A DNA stretch of 64,000 bases. It comes from Nitrospirota bacterium (GTDB lineage: Bacteria > JACPQY01). This document shows, piece after piece, positions 1 through 8,917 of this stretch (position 1 is the first letter of the stretch; each line of letters begins with the position of its first letter). The notes beneath the pieces were generated by a model. The model was not told the DNA's origin. It did not search any database and saw only the letters and a program-made list of their open reading frames with translations. The stretch is from positions 62,001-126,000 of the forward strand of contig JACPQY010000008.1 in assembly GCA_016190245.1 (NCBI GenBank), written 5' to 3'. Made by a program: the position numbers and the translations under genes.

Positions 1-2
1 TC

Positions 3-1214
3 GTTCGACCGGCCCGGGACGCCTGCGCGTTCGTCCAATACACCTCGGGGAGCACGGGAGCGCCCAAGGGCGTCGTCGTCACCCACGCCAGCCTCATGGC
101 CAACATGGACGCCACGGGACGGGCCTGCGGCGCCTCGCCCGCCGACAGCTTCCTGTCCTGGCTTCCGATCTACCACGACATGGGACTGATCGGGGCCGCG
201 TTGTGGACGACGTACTGGGGCATGCCCTTCCACCTCATGTCCCCCGCCGCGTTTCTCTCGAACCCCTCGGTGTGGCTGCGAACCATCTCGCGGCTCGGCA
301 TCACGCTCTCGATTGCGCCCAACTTCGCCTACCATCTGTGCGCCCGGCGGGTCCGTCCCGAGGAGATCGAAAACCTCGACCTCTCGCGCTGGCGGCTGGC
401 CTTCAACGGCTCGGAGCCGATCGATCCGGCCAGCCTCGATCTGTTCCAGAGGAGGTTCGAGCCGTACGGTTTCGCGCGCACGGCATTCTACCCCGTGTAC
501 GGAATGGCCGAGGCCACGCTTGCCATCTCGTTCCCGCGCCCGGGCGAGGCGGTTTACGTGGACCGCGTGAGCCGTCGCGCCCTGACGGAGCGGGGTCGGG
601 CTGAGCCAGCGGCCGCCGACGGGAACGATACGGTGGAATTCGTCTCCTGCGGCTCTCCCATCCCGGGGCACGCCGTGGTGATCCGGGACCCTGCCTCGGG
701 CAAAGCCTTGGGCGAAAGGGAAGTCGGGGAGCTCTGTTTCCAGGGTCCGTCCGTCACGCCGTACTACTTTCACCAGTCGGGCCAGGGGTCGCCCCGCTCC
801 GAACTCCGGACGGGGGATCTCGGCTACATCGCGGAGGGCCGTCTCTTCGTGGTGGATCGAATCAAGGACCTTATCCAGATCGCCGGCGTGAACTACTACC
901 CCAGCGATATCGAGAAACTCCTTCAGCAGATCCCTGGCGTCCGGACGGGGCGCGTGGTGGCCCTCGGGGCATCCAACGCCGAGACCGGCACGAGCGATCT
1001 CGTCATTGTGAGTGAGATCACCAAAGATGCCGACCTCGAGGCGCTCATCAAACAGATTCGAGAGAAACTCTACCGCGCGCTGGATCTCGTTCCGCGCGAT
1101 GTCGTCCTCGCGGCGGATCGGGCGATCCCCATCACGACGAGCGGCAAGGTCCAGCGGCGAAAATGCCTGGAGATGTACCTTCATGACAGCCTACCCAGTG
1201 CCCGCAACATCTGA
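3..1214 (+). CDS. Fatty acyl-AMP ligase (FAAL-like), 5' end outside window
   Basis: C-terminal ~400 residues of an ANL-superfamily adenylating enzyme; the reading frame is open to the window edge. The AMP-binding P-loop (YTSGSTGAPKGVV) is encoded near positions 39-80. It is followed by SWLPIYHDMGLIG and LMSPAAFLSNPSVWL, which are typical of fatty acyl-AMP ligases of the FadD32 class rather than acyl-CoA synthetases. The adenylate-binding YGMAEATL and hinge-region RTGDLGY motifs are present, and the C-terminal SGKVQRRKC supplies the usual catalytic lysine. Such enzymes activate fatty acids as acyl-adenylates for transfer to an acyl carrier protein, usually in lipid or polyketide assembly. The stop overlaps the start of the next hydrolase gene by 32 bp, suggesting translational coupling. 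Substrate and pathway cannot be told from this fragment. Confidence 0.85.
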   Translation, partial: VRPARDACAFVQYTSGSTGAPKGVVVTHASLMANMDATGRACGASPADSFLSWLPIYHDMGLIGAALWTTYWGMPFHLMSPAAFLSNPSVWLRTISRLGITLSIAPNFAYHLCARRVRPEEIENLDLSRWRLAFNGSEPIDPASLDLFQRRFEPYGFARTAFYPVYGMAEATLAISFPRPGEAVYVDRVSRRALTERGRAEPAAADGNDTVEFVSCGSPIPGHAVVIRDPASGKALGEREVGELCFQGPSVTPYYFHQSGQGSPRSELRTGDLGYIAEGRLFVVDRIKDLIQIAGVNYYPSDIEKLLQQIPGVRTGRVVALGASNAETGTSDLVIVSEITKDADLEALIKQIREKLYRALDLVPRDVVLAADRAIPITTSGKVQRRKCLEMYLHDSLPSARNI

Positions 1215-2100
1215 CCGACAGCCCGAGGGGGCGGACCACCTTCCCTTCGAGGTGCCGGAACGTCTGTATCCGTTCCGTCATCGCTTCCGCTCGATCCGCG
1301 GGATCCGGGTTCACTACGTGGACGAGGGAGAGGGACCGCCCATTCTCTTCCTTCACGGCAATCCGACGTGGTCGTTTGTCTACCGCGACATCATCAGGGG
1401 GCTCAGGGGGCGCGGCTTCCGCTGCGTCGCGCTCGACTATCCCGGTTTCGGGATGTCCGAGAAACCGCCCCACTATGGCTACACGCCCTTGGAGCAGGCG
1501 CGTGTGGTGGAGGGCCTCGTGCAGAACCTGGATCTGAAGAACATCACGCTTTTCGTGCACGACTGGGGCGGGCCGATCGGGCTGTGGGTGGCGGGGCGGC
1601 ATCCGGAGCGCATCCGGCGACTTGCCATCGGCAACACCTGGGCATGGCCGGTGCCGGGCCATCCCCGGGCGCGGCGATGGATCGCGTTCATCTCCGGTCC
1701 CGTGGGCCGGTTCCTCGTCACGCGTCTCAACTTCATGATCAATGTCCTCCTGCGCTCCGGCTCCGTGCGGCACCGCGAGAGGTTCTCCCCGGAGGTCATG
1801 GCGGCCTACCGGAGCCCGTTTTCGCGGCCGCAGGACCGCGCGCCCATGCACATCTTCCCCGCGCAGATCTTCGCGGCGGAGGCGTTCCTGACCGAGACGG
1901 AAGCGGGCCTGGCGAGCCTCGCCGAAAAACCGGTTCTCATCCTGTGGGGTGAGCGGGACGTGGCATTCAAGGAGGAGGAACTTGCGCGCTGGATGAAGAT
2001 CTTCCCTGCGGCCTCCCTTCAACGCTTCCCCCGCGCGGGACACTTCCTCCAGGAAGATGTGCCGGACGAAATCGTCGAGCGGATCGCGGCATGGGGCTGA
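1183..2100 (+). CDS. Alpha/beta hydrolase, haloalkane dehalogenase-like
   Basis: A 305-residue alpha/beta hydrolase. HGNPTWSF near the N terminus provides the oxyanion/halide-binding Asn. VHDWGGPIG carries an aspartate nucleophile followed by the halide-binding Trp, GERD is the likely acid, and AGHFLQED holds the catalytic His. The Asp nucleophile, rather than Ser, is what marks the haloalkane dehalogenase subgroup. OleB, the beta-lactone decarboxylase of olefin synthesis, belongs to the same superfamily, so dehalogenation is not assured. The ATG at 1183 was chosen because homology to the family begins shortly after it; upstream codons belong to the acyl-AMP ligase in another frame. It overlaps the sensor kinase gene downstream by 10 bp. 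Its pairing with an acyl-adenylating enzyme suggests lipid chemistry. Confidence 0.8.
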   Translation: MTAYPVPATSDRQPEGADHLPFEVPERLYPFRHRFRSIRGIRVHYVDEGEGPPILFLHGNPTWSFVYRDIIRGLRGRGFRCVALDYPGFGMSEKPPHYGYTPLEQARVVEGLVQNLDLKNITLFVHDWGGPIGLWVAGRHPERIRRLAIGNTWAWPVPGHPRARRWIAFISGPVGRFLVTRLNFMINVLLRSGSVRHRERFSPEVMAAYRSPFSRPQDRAPMHIFPAQIFAAEAFLTETEAGLASLAEKPVLILWGERDVAFKEEELARWMKIFPAASLQRFPRAGHFLQEDVPDEIVERIAAWG

Positions 2101-4829
2101 GCCGGAACGGAGGCGGAGAAGTGCCGGACGCGGGACGGACTCCAATCCCCTGGCAGCAGGCAACGGCGGCCCACCGGCTTGCCGAGGCGCTGGGCTTGCT
2201 CTGGCGTGGCGAGCCTTTGAGCCCGCGCCTGAAGGAAGAGCACCGCCGCCTCCTTCTCCAGCGCGCCGCCACGCTCTGCTATGTCGGCCCCCCCATCTAC
2301 CTTTTCACCATTCTCATCTACGACTACCTGTACCACCCGGCTGTTGTTTTCTCCGGAGGACTCCTGGCCAGCGTTCCTCCTTCTGCCGCCCTTCTCCTCC
2401 TTCGGCTGACCCTCCGCACCCGGTTCATGCAGCGTCACTACAACCTTCCTCTCTTCCTCATCCTCGGTGTCTTCTCGAACTACGCGGAGACGATGAACCT
2501 CCAGCTCACGGGCGGCGGCGAGGGCGGGTTCTTCTTCCCCTACTTCCTCATCTACTTCACCCTGGCGGTCTACTACCAGGGCTCCTTCCCATGGGTTCTG
2601 GCCGCCGCCGCGCTCCTCATGTTCGGCTACGCGGGATCGGAGTGGGCCCTCGGACGCGACTTCGCCTCCTCCCGTGTGACCTCGCACGTCATCTATCTGG
2701 CCGACGCCGCGGTGATCAGCCTGGTCGGCCAGCGGATTGTCTACACGTGGTTCCTGCGCGACAAAAAGAGCCAGATCGAACTCGAAGAGGCCAACGCGCG
2801 TCTCAAGGACCTTGACCAGGCCAAGTCCACCTTCTTTGCCAACGTCTCACACGAGTTCAAGACACCGATGACGCTCATCTTGGGCCCGCTCGAGATGGCC
2901 CACGGCGACGCCCCGCCCGACACCGAGTCGGTGCCGTTTCCTCGCCGGACGTTCCTCTCGATCCTTCAGAACTCCTACCGGCTTTCCGGACTGATCAGCG
3001 ACCTCCTGGACCTGACGCGCAGCGAGATGAAAAAGACACGCCTGCGCGCGGTGATCGTCTCGCGCCCGGCCGAGTATTTCCGGGGTGTCCTCACCTCGCT
3101 GGGTGCTCTGATGGAAGAGAAGGAGCTCTCCTATGAGTTGGAGGTACCGCCGCACCTCCTGTCCCACCGATTGGACGTGGAAAAAATCGACAAGGTCCTG
3201 GTCAATCTGGTGTCCAACGCCGCCAAGTTCACACCCAAAGGCGGCATGGTGCAGGCCCGTTTGTGGGACGAGCCGGCGCCCGTCGCCCCGGGGCCACCCA
3301 CACTCATGATCAGCGTGCGCGACACCGGCATCGGCATTCCCGCGGACAAGCTGCCGCACATTTTCGAGCGCTTCATGCAGGTGGATCCCTCCTCGACACG
3401 GGCCTATGGCGGCATGGGGATTGGGCTTTCGCTGGTGAAGGACTTTGTGGAGCTCCATGGGGGAACTGTGCAGGTGGAGAGCAGGGTTCGCTCCACGATC
3501 GCGGCGCGGTCCGCGCCATCGGCGGGCGCTTCCGGCATCGCGCCCGGCCCCGAATTCAACCCGGGCCCGTCCGTGGCGCACGGCACGGAAGTGACGGTCG
3601 CGCTCCCTCGGCGTTCCGAGGACTTGGTGACGGCCTCAACCGTCCGAGCCGCCCCCGGAGCCGAGGACAACAAGCTCCAGCGGCAGGTCTGGGCCTTGCG
3701 GCCCTCGGTGGTAGCGGGCATGCCCGCCGCCGCGGCCGGCCCCTCGGGTGCCCGTACGCTCCTCCTTGTGGACGACAGTCCCCAGATGCTCGCCATGCTC
3801 CAGGATGTTCTCCACGAATACCGGACGGTCGTTGCCGGCGACGGCGAAGAGGCCCTCCGCGTCGCGCGCGAGACACCGCCCGATTTGATCGTGAGCGACA
3901 TCATGATGCCGAAAGTGGACGGCTACACCCTCGTCCGCGAGCTTCGCGGCGACCCGGTGCTGAAGGGGATCCCGATCCTCCTCCTGACGGCAAAATCGGG
4001 TGAAGAGGATTTGTGTATGGGCTTCTCGTCGGGCGCGGACGACTACGTCATGAAGCCCTTCGGCCCCCGCGAACTGCGCGTGCGCGTCGGCAACCTCTTG
4101 CGCATCCAGGCCCAGAAGCGCGCCCTCGAGGAGGCAAATCAGAAACTCCGAGAGACACAGGGTGAGCTGGTGCTGGCGGAGAAGCTCTCGGCGGTGGGCA
4201 TTCTGGCGGGGGGAATGGCTCATGAGCTCAACAACCCCGTGGGCGCCGTCCGCAACTACGTCCAGGATCTTCTCGAAGACACGTCCCCGGAGGATCCGCG
4301 CTGGGAGCGCCTGAAAAAGATGGAAATGGCGACGGCGCGGTGCCGCCGCCTCGTCAGCGATCTCCTGACCTTTGCGCGGCAGAACCAGCAGCTTGAGCAG
4401 GCGGATGTCAACGAGGTGGTGGCGGCGACGCTGGCGGACGCCCGTCGGGAATCCGCCAAAGAAGGCGTGAGCCTCAGCGCCCACTTCGGGCGCGATCTGC
4501 CCAAGATCCGGATGGACCGGGCCCAGATCCGACAGGTCCTCATGAACCTGATCATGAACGCCCAGGACGCCATTCAGGGCAAAGGCGAGATCGCCGTCCG
4601 GACGCGGCACGAGGGCCCGCGCGTGCTCATCCAGGTTTCCGACACCGGCGCGGGCATCCCGCCCGACATCCGGAGCAAGGTCTTCGATCCCTTCTTCACC
4701 ACGAAAATCAACGGCCGCGGCCTCGGCCTCGCCATGAGCTATGACCTCGTGAAGCGGCATAACGGCGACATTTCGGTGGAAAGCCGGCCGGGACGAGGCA
4801 GCACGTTCTGCGTCTCGCTGCCGACATGA
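2091..4829 (+). CDS. Membrane hybrid sensor histidine kinase, HK-REC-HK
   Basis: A 912-residue sensor protein. Hydrophobic helices span roughly residues 55-225, giving a multi-pass membrane sensor without a large periplasmic loop. Next come a coiled coil and the first HisKA (phospho-acceptor His254 in SHEFKTPM) with an HATPase domain (DTGIGIP, GMGIGLSLV). A receiver domain follows with phospho-acceptor Asp603 (SDIMMPK) and a KPF motif. After a second coiled coil there is a second HisKA (His711 in MAHELNNP) and HATPase (DTGAGIPP, GRGLGLAM). Carrying two complete kinase cores around one receiver is unusual; the protein could receive phosphate from itself or pass it on. ATG at 2091 overlaps the upstream stop. 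The downstream gene starts inside its stop codon (ATGA), so the next response regulator is the probable partner. Confidence 0.9.
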   Translation: MGLSRNGGGEVPDAGRTPIPWQQATAAHRLAEALGLLWRGEPLSPRLKEEHRRLLLQRAATLCYVGPPIYLFTILIYDYLYHPAVVFSGGLLASVPPSAALLLLRLTLRTRFMQRHYNLPLFLILGVFSNYAETMNLQLTGGGEGGFFFPYFLIYFTLAVYYQGSFPWVLAAAALLMFGYAGSEWALGRDFASSRVTSHVIYLADAAVISLVGQRIVYTWFLRDKKSQIELEEANARLKDLDQAKSTFFANVSHEFKTPMTLILGPLEMAHGDAPPDTESVPFPRRTFLSILQNSYRLSGLISDLLDLTRSEMKKTRLRAVIVSRPAEYFRGVLTSLGALMEEKELSYELEVPPHLLSHRLDVEKIDKVLVNLVSNAAKFTPKGGMVQARLWDEPAPVAPGPPTLMISVRDTGIGIPADKLPHIFERFMQVDPSSTRAYGGMGIGLSLVKDFVELHGGTVQVESRVRSTIAARSAPSAGASGIAPGPEFNPGPSVAHGTEVTVALPRRSEDLVTASTVRAAPGAEDNKLQRQVWALRPSVVAGMPAAAAGPSGARTLLLVDDSPQMLAMLQDVLHEYRTVVAGDGEEALRVARETPPDLIVSDIMMPKVDGYTLVRELRGDPVLKGIPILLLTAKSGEEDLCMGFSSGADDYVMKPFGPRELRVRVGNLLRIQAQKRALEEANQKLRETQGELVLAEKLSAVGILAGGMAHELNNPVGAVRNYVQDLLEDTSPEDPRWERLKKMEMATARCRRLVSDLLTFARQNQQLEQADVNEVVAATLADARRESAKEGVSLSAHFGRDLPKIRMDRAQIRQVLMNLIMNAQDAIQGKGEIAVRTRHEGPRVLIQVSDTGAGIPPDIRSKVFDPFFTTKINGRGLGLAMSYDLVKRHNGDISVESRPGRGSTFCVSLPT

Positions 4830-7702
4830 AAAGCATGAAAAGCACACCACCCGTTCCCCGCTTGGAGCCCGAGGTGACCGGTCCGATCCGGGTGCTCCTG
4901 CTCGAGGACGACGAGGACTTCCGCGTGTCCCTCGCGCTGCGCCTGCGCAAGAAAAACCTTACCGTGGTCGAAACCGCCGTGGCACCCGAGGCGATCGAAC
5001 AGCTCGGTAAGGTGGAGTTCGACGTCGTCATCTCCGACATCCGCCTGGGGGAAATGGACGGGATCGCGTTCCTGCGCGCGGTGAGGCGCGTGGTCCCCCG
5101 GCTGCCGGTCATCTTCCTGACCGGCTACCCCAGCGTGGAAACGGCCAAGGATGCCGTGGAGCTTCGCGCCCAGGCCTATCTCCTCAAGCCCCTCGACGAT
5201 CTCGACGAGCTGGTGGAACCTCTCCACCGCGCCGTCCGCCAGTACCGCCTCCAGATCGAGAACGAGAGGCTCGTTCGGGAACTGAAGGAATCGGAGGAGC
5301 GGTACCGCCAACTCTTCGAGGGGGCGCGGGACATCATCTACCTGGCGGGCCCCGACGGGCGGCTCAAGCTCGTCAATCGGAGGGTGGAAGACGTGACCGG
5401 CTTCGCGGTGTCCGAGTTGGTGGGACAGCCGGTCGAAAGGCTCCTGACCGCGGCCGAAGGGCAAACCGAGCTCTCCCGACCCAATCCGGACGGCCTCGTG
5501 GAGGTGGTGCTGATGACTCGGAACGGAGCGCGATTCGACTGCGAGTTGAGCGTCACGGAGGTCCGGAACGGCTCGACACTCGTGGGCGTTCATGGCATCC
5601 TCCGCGACGTGACCGAGCGCCGGGCCCTGGAGGAGACCTGGAAGCGGTACGCCTTCATCGTGGACGCCTCGAGGGACATCATGGCGCTCGTGGACCGCGG
5701 ATTCCTCTGCGTGGCGGCCAACGAGGCCTACTGTCGCGCCCACGGCAAGCCCCGAGAGGAGATCGTCGGCCGTTCCCTGGTGGACGCCTGGAACCAGAAT
5801 GGCGTGGCCCACACCCTCCGGCGCCATTTGGACGCCTGTTTCGAAGGCCGCTCCTCGGAGTGCGAGATCGCGTACCGCTTCGAGGGGTTCGGCCTCCGGC
5901 AGCTCAGCGTGAACTGCTACCCTTACACGTCCGCCGCCGGGGTCACTCACGCCGCGGTCATGATGCACGACATCACGGAGCGGAAGCAGGCGGAGGGTGC
6001 CTTGCGCGAGAGCGAAGAGCGCTACGCCCTGGCCGTCCGGGGGGCGAACGACGGGCTGTGGGATTGGGATCTCAGAACCGAGGCCATGTATTTCTCTCCC
6101 CGCTGGAAGACGATGCTGGGGTATGCCGAAGAAGAAATCGGCAGCCGGCCGGACGAGTGGTTCAGGCGTGTGCACCCGACGGAGCTTGAACACGTCCGCG
6201 TGGCCCTCAGCACGCATCTGAAAGGCTACACCCCTCACTTCGAGAGCGAACACCGCATTCGCCACAAGGACGGCACCTACCGCTGGGTGCTCAGCCGGGG
6301 GCTCGCCGTTCGCGACGGCAAGGACAAGGCCTACCGTGTCTGTGGCTCGCAGACGGACATCACCCCCCGCAAGCAAGTGGAGCAGCAGCTCGTCCACGAC
6401 GCCTTCCACGACGCCCTCACCGGCATGCCCAACCGCGCGCTCTTCCTGGATCGCCTGAGCCAGTCGTGCAAGCGGCTCAAGCGGCGGCGGGATTACATGT
6501 TTGCCGTCGTCTTCCTCGATCTCGACAGATTCAAAGTCGTCAACGACAGCCTCGGTCACATGGTGGGGGACCAGCTCCTCGTGGCCGTCGCGCGGCGCCT
6601 CGAGCGCTGCCTCCGGCCCGGTGATACCGTCGCGCGCCTGGGCGGCGACGAATTCGGCATCCTCCTCGACGACATCGGAGACGTGAAGGACGCCACCCGC
6701 GTGGTGGAACGGATCCAAAACCAGCTCGCCCATCCGCTGCGCCTCAAAGAGCAGGAGGTCTTCACGAGCGCAAGCATCGGGATCGCGCTCAGTGCCGGAG
6801 GCTACGAGCGGCCCGAGGAACTCCTGCGCGACGCCGATACGGCCATGTACCGCGCCAAGGCCCTCGGCAAGGCGCGCCACGAGGTATTCGACAAGGGGAT
6901 GCACGAGCACGCCGTGGCCCAGCTCGAGTTGGAAACGGATCTGCGCCGCGCCCTGGAGCGCGAGGAACTCAGGCTCGAATACCAGCCCATCGTCGCCCTC
7001 CCCTCGGGCCGCCTCGTCGGGTTCGAGGCGCTGGCGAGGTGGAGACACCCGACGCGCGGGAGCATTCCACCGGCACATTTCATCCCCGTGGCGGAAGAGA
7101 CCGGCCTCATCGTGCCCATCGGCCGATGGGTCCTGCGCGAGGCCTGCCGCCGCATGCGCGAGTGGCAATCGGCCGCACAGGCGCGCGAGCGGCTCTCCAT
7201 CAGCGTCAACCTCTCCAGCAAGCAATTCCCGCGCACCAATCTTGGGGGGGAGATCAAGCGGATTCTGGAGGAAACAGGACTCGATCCGCGCTGCCTGAAA
7301 CTGGAGATTACCGAGAGCGTGATCATGGAAAACGAGGAATCGGCGACCCGGACGCTCCTGGAGTTGCGCGACATGGACATCGACCTGTGCATTGACGACT
7401 TCGGAACGGGCTATTCCTCTCTAAGCAACCTCCACCGGCTTCCTATCACCACGCTCAAGATCGATCGCTCCTTCGTGGGCCGAATGGGGCCGACAGGCGA
7501 GAACTCCGAGATCGTGCGCGCGATCGTCACGCTGGCCCACAACCTGGGCATGAAGGTCGTGGCGGAAGGGATCGAGACCCGGGAGCAGGCCTCGTTGCTG
7601 GCGCGCCTCGAGTGCGAATACGGCCAGGGCTACTTCGTCTCGAAGCCGCTCGAGCAGCAGGGAGTTGAGGCGCTGCTCGCGCTGGGTGGCTGGTCCGCCT
7701 AG
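4826..7702 (+). CDS. Response regulator with PAS domains, GGDEF and EAL domains
   Basis: A 958-residue c-di-GMP signalling protein. It has an N-terminal receiver (Asp71 in SDIRLGEMD, Lys121 in LLKPLD), then three PAS/PAC modules at about 155-270, 275-385 and 395-515. A diguanylate cyclase domain with intact GGDEF (606-610) is preceded by the inhibitory-site RxxD (RPGD) five residues upstream, and an EAL phosphodiesterase domain (EAL at 734-736) follows. Both catalytic signatures are intact, so the protein could make and degrade c-di-GMP. It overlaps the double-kinase gene by 4 bp and is almost certainly its phosphorylation target. The final codons and the TAG stop lie in a perfect 16-bp palindrome, one copy of a dispersed repeat. 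Confidence 0.92.
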   Translation: MKSMKSTPPVPRLEPEVTGPIRVLLLEDDEDFRVSLALRLRKKNLTVVETAVAPEAIEQLGKVEFDVVISDIRLGEMDGIAFLRAVRRVVPRLPVIFLTGYPSVETAKDAVELRAQAYLLKPLDDLDELVEPLHRAVRQYRLQIENERLVRELKESEERYRQLFEGARDIIYLAGPDGRLKLVNRRVEDVTGFAVSELVGQPVERLLTAAEGQTELSRPNPDGLVEVVLMTRNGARFDCELSVTEVRNGSTLVGVHGILRDVTERRALEETWKRYAFIVDASRDIMALVDRGFLCVAANEAYCRAHGKPREEIVGRSLVDAWNQNGVAHTLRRHLDACFEGRSSECEIAYRFEGFGLRQLSVNCYPYTSAAGVTHAAVMMHDITERKQAEGALRESEERYALAVRGANDGLWDWDLRTEAMYFSPRWKTMLGYAEEEIGSRPDEWFRRVHPTELEHVRVALSTHLKGYTPHFESEHRIRHKDGTYRWVLSRGLAVRDGKDKAYRVCGSQTDITPRKQVEQQLVHDAFHDALTGMPNRALFLDRLSQSCKRLKRRRDYMFAVVFLDLDRFKVVNDSLGHMVGDQLLVAVARRLERCLRPGDTVARLGGDEFGILLDDIGDVKDATRVVERIQNQLAHPLRLKEQEVFTSASIGIALSAGGYERPEELLRDADTAMYRAKALGKARHEVFDKGMHEHAVAQLELETDLRRALEREELRLEYQPIVALPSGRLVGFEALARWRHPTRGSIPPAHFIPVAEETGLIVPIGRWVLREACRRMREWQSAAQARERLSISVNLSSKQFPRTNLGGEIKRILEETGLDPRCLKLEITESVIMENEESATRTLLELRDMDIDLCIDDFGTGYSSLSNLHRLPITTLKIDRSFVGRMGPTGENSEIVRAIVTLAHNLGMKVVAEGIETREQASLLARLECEYGQGYFVSKPLEQQGVEALLALGGWSA

Positions 7703-7708
7703 GCGGAC
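7693..7708. repeat. Dispersed palindrome, copy 1 (over a stop codon)
   Basis: Perfect 16-bp palindrome GTCCGCCTAGGCGGAC. It supplies the last sense codons and the TAG stop of the GGDEF/EAL gene. It belongs to the GTCCGCC-NN-GGCGGAC family found six times in the window. It could fold as a short hairpin at the 3' end of the transcript, but no T-run follows. Confidence 0.8.
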
Positions 7709-7758
7709 TGGTCCTGAGCGATTCGGCGCGGTAGACTGCGCTCAAGAATGGTGACGCT

Positions 7759-8823
7759 GTGACCCGCGAAGGCCTCCTCATCTATGGGGCCTACGGCTAC
7801 ACGGGCGAGCTGGTGGCCCGGTGGGCGGTACGCAAGGGACTTCGTCCGCTCCTTGCCGGACGCGATGGCGCGAAGGTGCGACTGCTTGCCGAGACCCTCG
7901 GCCTGGAGAGCCTCGCGTTCCCTCTCGATGATGCCGCGGCGCTCTCGGACGCCGTGGCGAAGGTCCGCGTTGTTGTCCACTGCGCCGGCCCCTTCATCCA
8001 CACCTCGGAGCTTGTGGCGGGGGCCTGTCTCAAACAGGGCGCGCACTATCTCGACATCACCGGGGAGGTGGACGTGTTCGAGGCTCTGGCCGCGAGGGAT
8101 GCGGAGGCGCGCGAGGCCGGCGTGATGCTCATGCCGGGGGTTGGTTTCGACGTCGTGCCCTCGGATTGCCTCGCGGTTCATCTCCGCAACCGTCTCCCCT
8201 CTGCCACCCACTTGGCCCTCGCGTTCAGCGGCCTCGGCGCCGGGTTCTCGCGTGGCACGCTCACGACGATGGTGGAGCACATGCATCGCGGCGGTCTCGC
8301 GCGGCAGCGCGGCGCTCTCGTGCCCGTGCCGCCCGCGTGGAAAACGCGGCGGATCGACTTCGGATTGAGCTCGCCCCTGGAGGCTGTCACGCTGCCATGG
8401 GGGGATCTCTCCGCGGCCTTCGTCAGCACGGGGATCCCGAACATCGAGACCTACGCGGTGCTCCCCGGCCCCATGCGCCTCGCCCTGCAGGCGGGCCGCC
8501 TGGCGGGACCGTTGCTCAAGTCGAACACCCTGCGCGAGGTCCTCAAGATGGGCGTCCGCGCCGGCCAGGCCGGGCCGACCGAGGCCGAGCGGGCGCGCGG
8601 ATTCAGCGTCCTGTGGGGAGAGGCCTCCGACGAACACACGGGCCTGCGCGTGGTCTCCCGCCTGCGCACCCCGGAGGGCTACACGCTCACGGCGATGACG
8701 GCGGTCCTGATCGCGCAGAAGGTTGTGGCGGGCGAGGCCCCCGCGGGTTTCCAGACCCCCGCGAAAGCCTACGGTCCGGACCTGATCCTCGAATTCGAAG
8801 GCATCGAACGCACCGACGTGTAG
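7759..8823 (+). CDS. Saccharopine dehydrogenase-like / trans-acting enoyl reductase family oxidoreductase
   Basis: A 354-residue Rossmann-fold protein starting with GTG; the only nearby ATG (7748) runs into a stop after four codons. The N terminus LLIYGAYGYTGELVAR is the NAD(P)-binding loop typical of the saccharopine dehydrogenase-like family, and CAGPF and HYLDITGE follow in the expected order. Bacterial members include trans-acting enoyl reductases for lipid synthesis and many uncharacterised oxidoreductases, so the substrate is unknown. The gap to the signalling gene upstream is 56 bp. The next gene is convergent, so it is probably last in the plus-strand run. Confidence 0.8.
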   Translation: MTREGLLIYGAYGYTGELVARWAVRKGLRPLLAGRDGAKVRLLAETLGLESLAFPLDDAAALSDAVAKVRVVVHCAGPFIHTSELVAGACLKQGAHYLDITGEVDVFEALAARDAEAREAGVMLMPGVGFDVVPSDCLAVHLRNRLPSATHLALAFSGLGAGFSRGTLTTMVEHMHRGGLARQRGALVPVPPAWKTRRIDFGLSSPLEAVTLPWGDLSAAFVSTGIPNIETYAVLPGPMRLALQAGRLAGPLLKSNTLREVLKMGVRAGQAGPTEAERARGFSVLWGEASDEHTGLRVVSRLRTPEGYTLTAMTAVLIAQKVVAGEAPAGFQTPAKAYGPDLILEFEGIERTDV

Positions 8824-8917
8824 CCGTCAAGCGCCTGAACTCTCTCGCCCCACTCGGAAGTCTCGTCCAAGCGACCCGAAGAAGCTCCGCGGGGCCTCTG
8901 CGGTGACGGGCCGGATC

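Noticed and set aside
3-2100. OleC/OleB olefin pathway
   Set aside because: The ligase has fatty acyl-AMP ligase motifs, not the OleC pattern; no OleA or OleD in the window.
4739-7225. Long minus-strand open frame opposite the GGDEF/EAL gene
   Set aside because: Mirror of a well-supported gene in GC-rich DNA; no recognisable domain.
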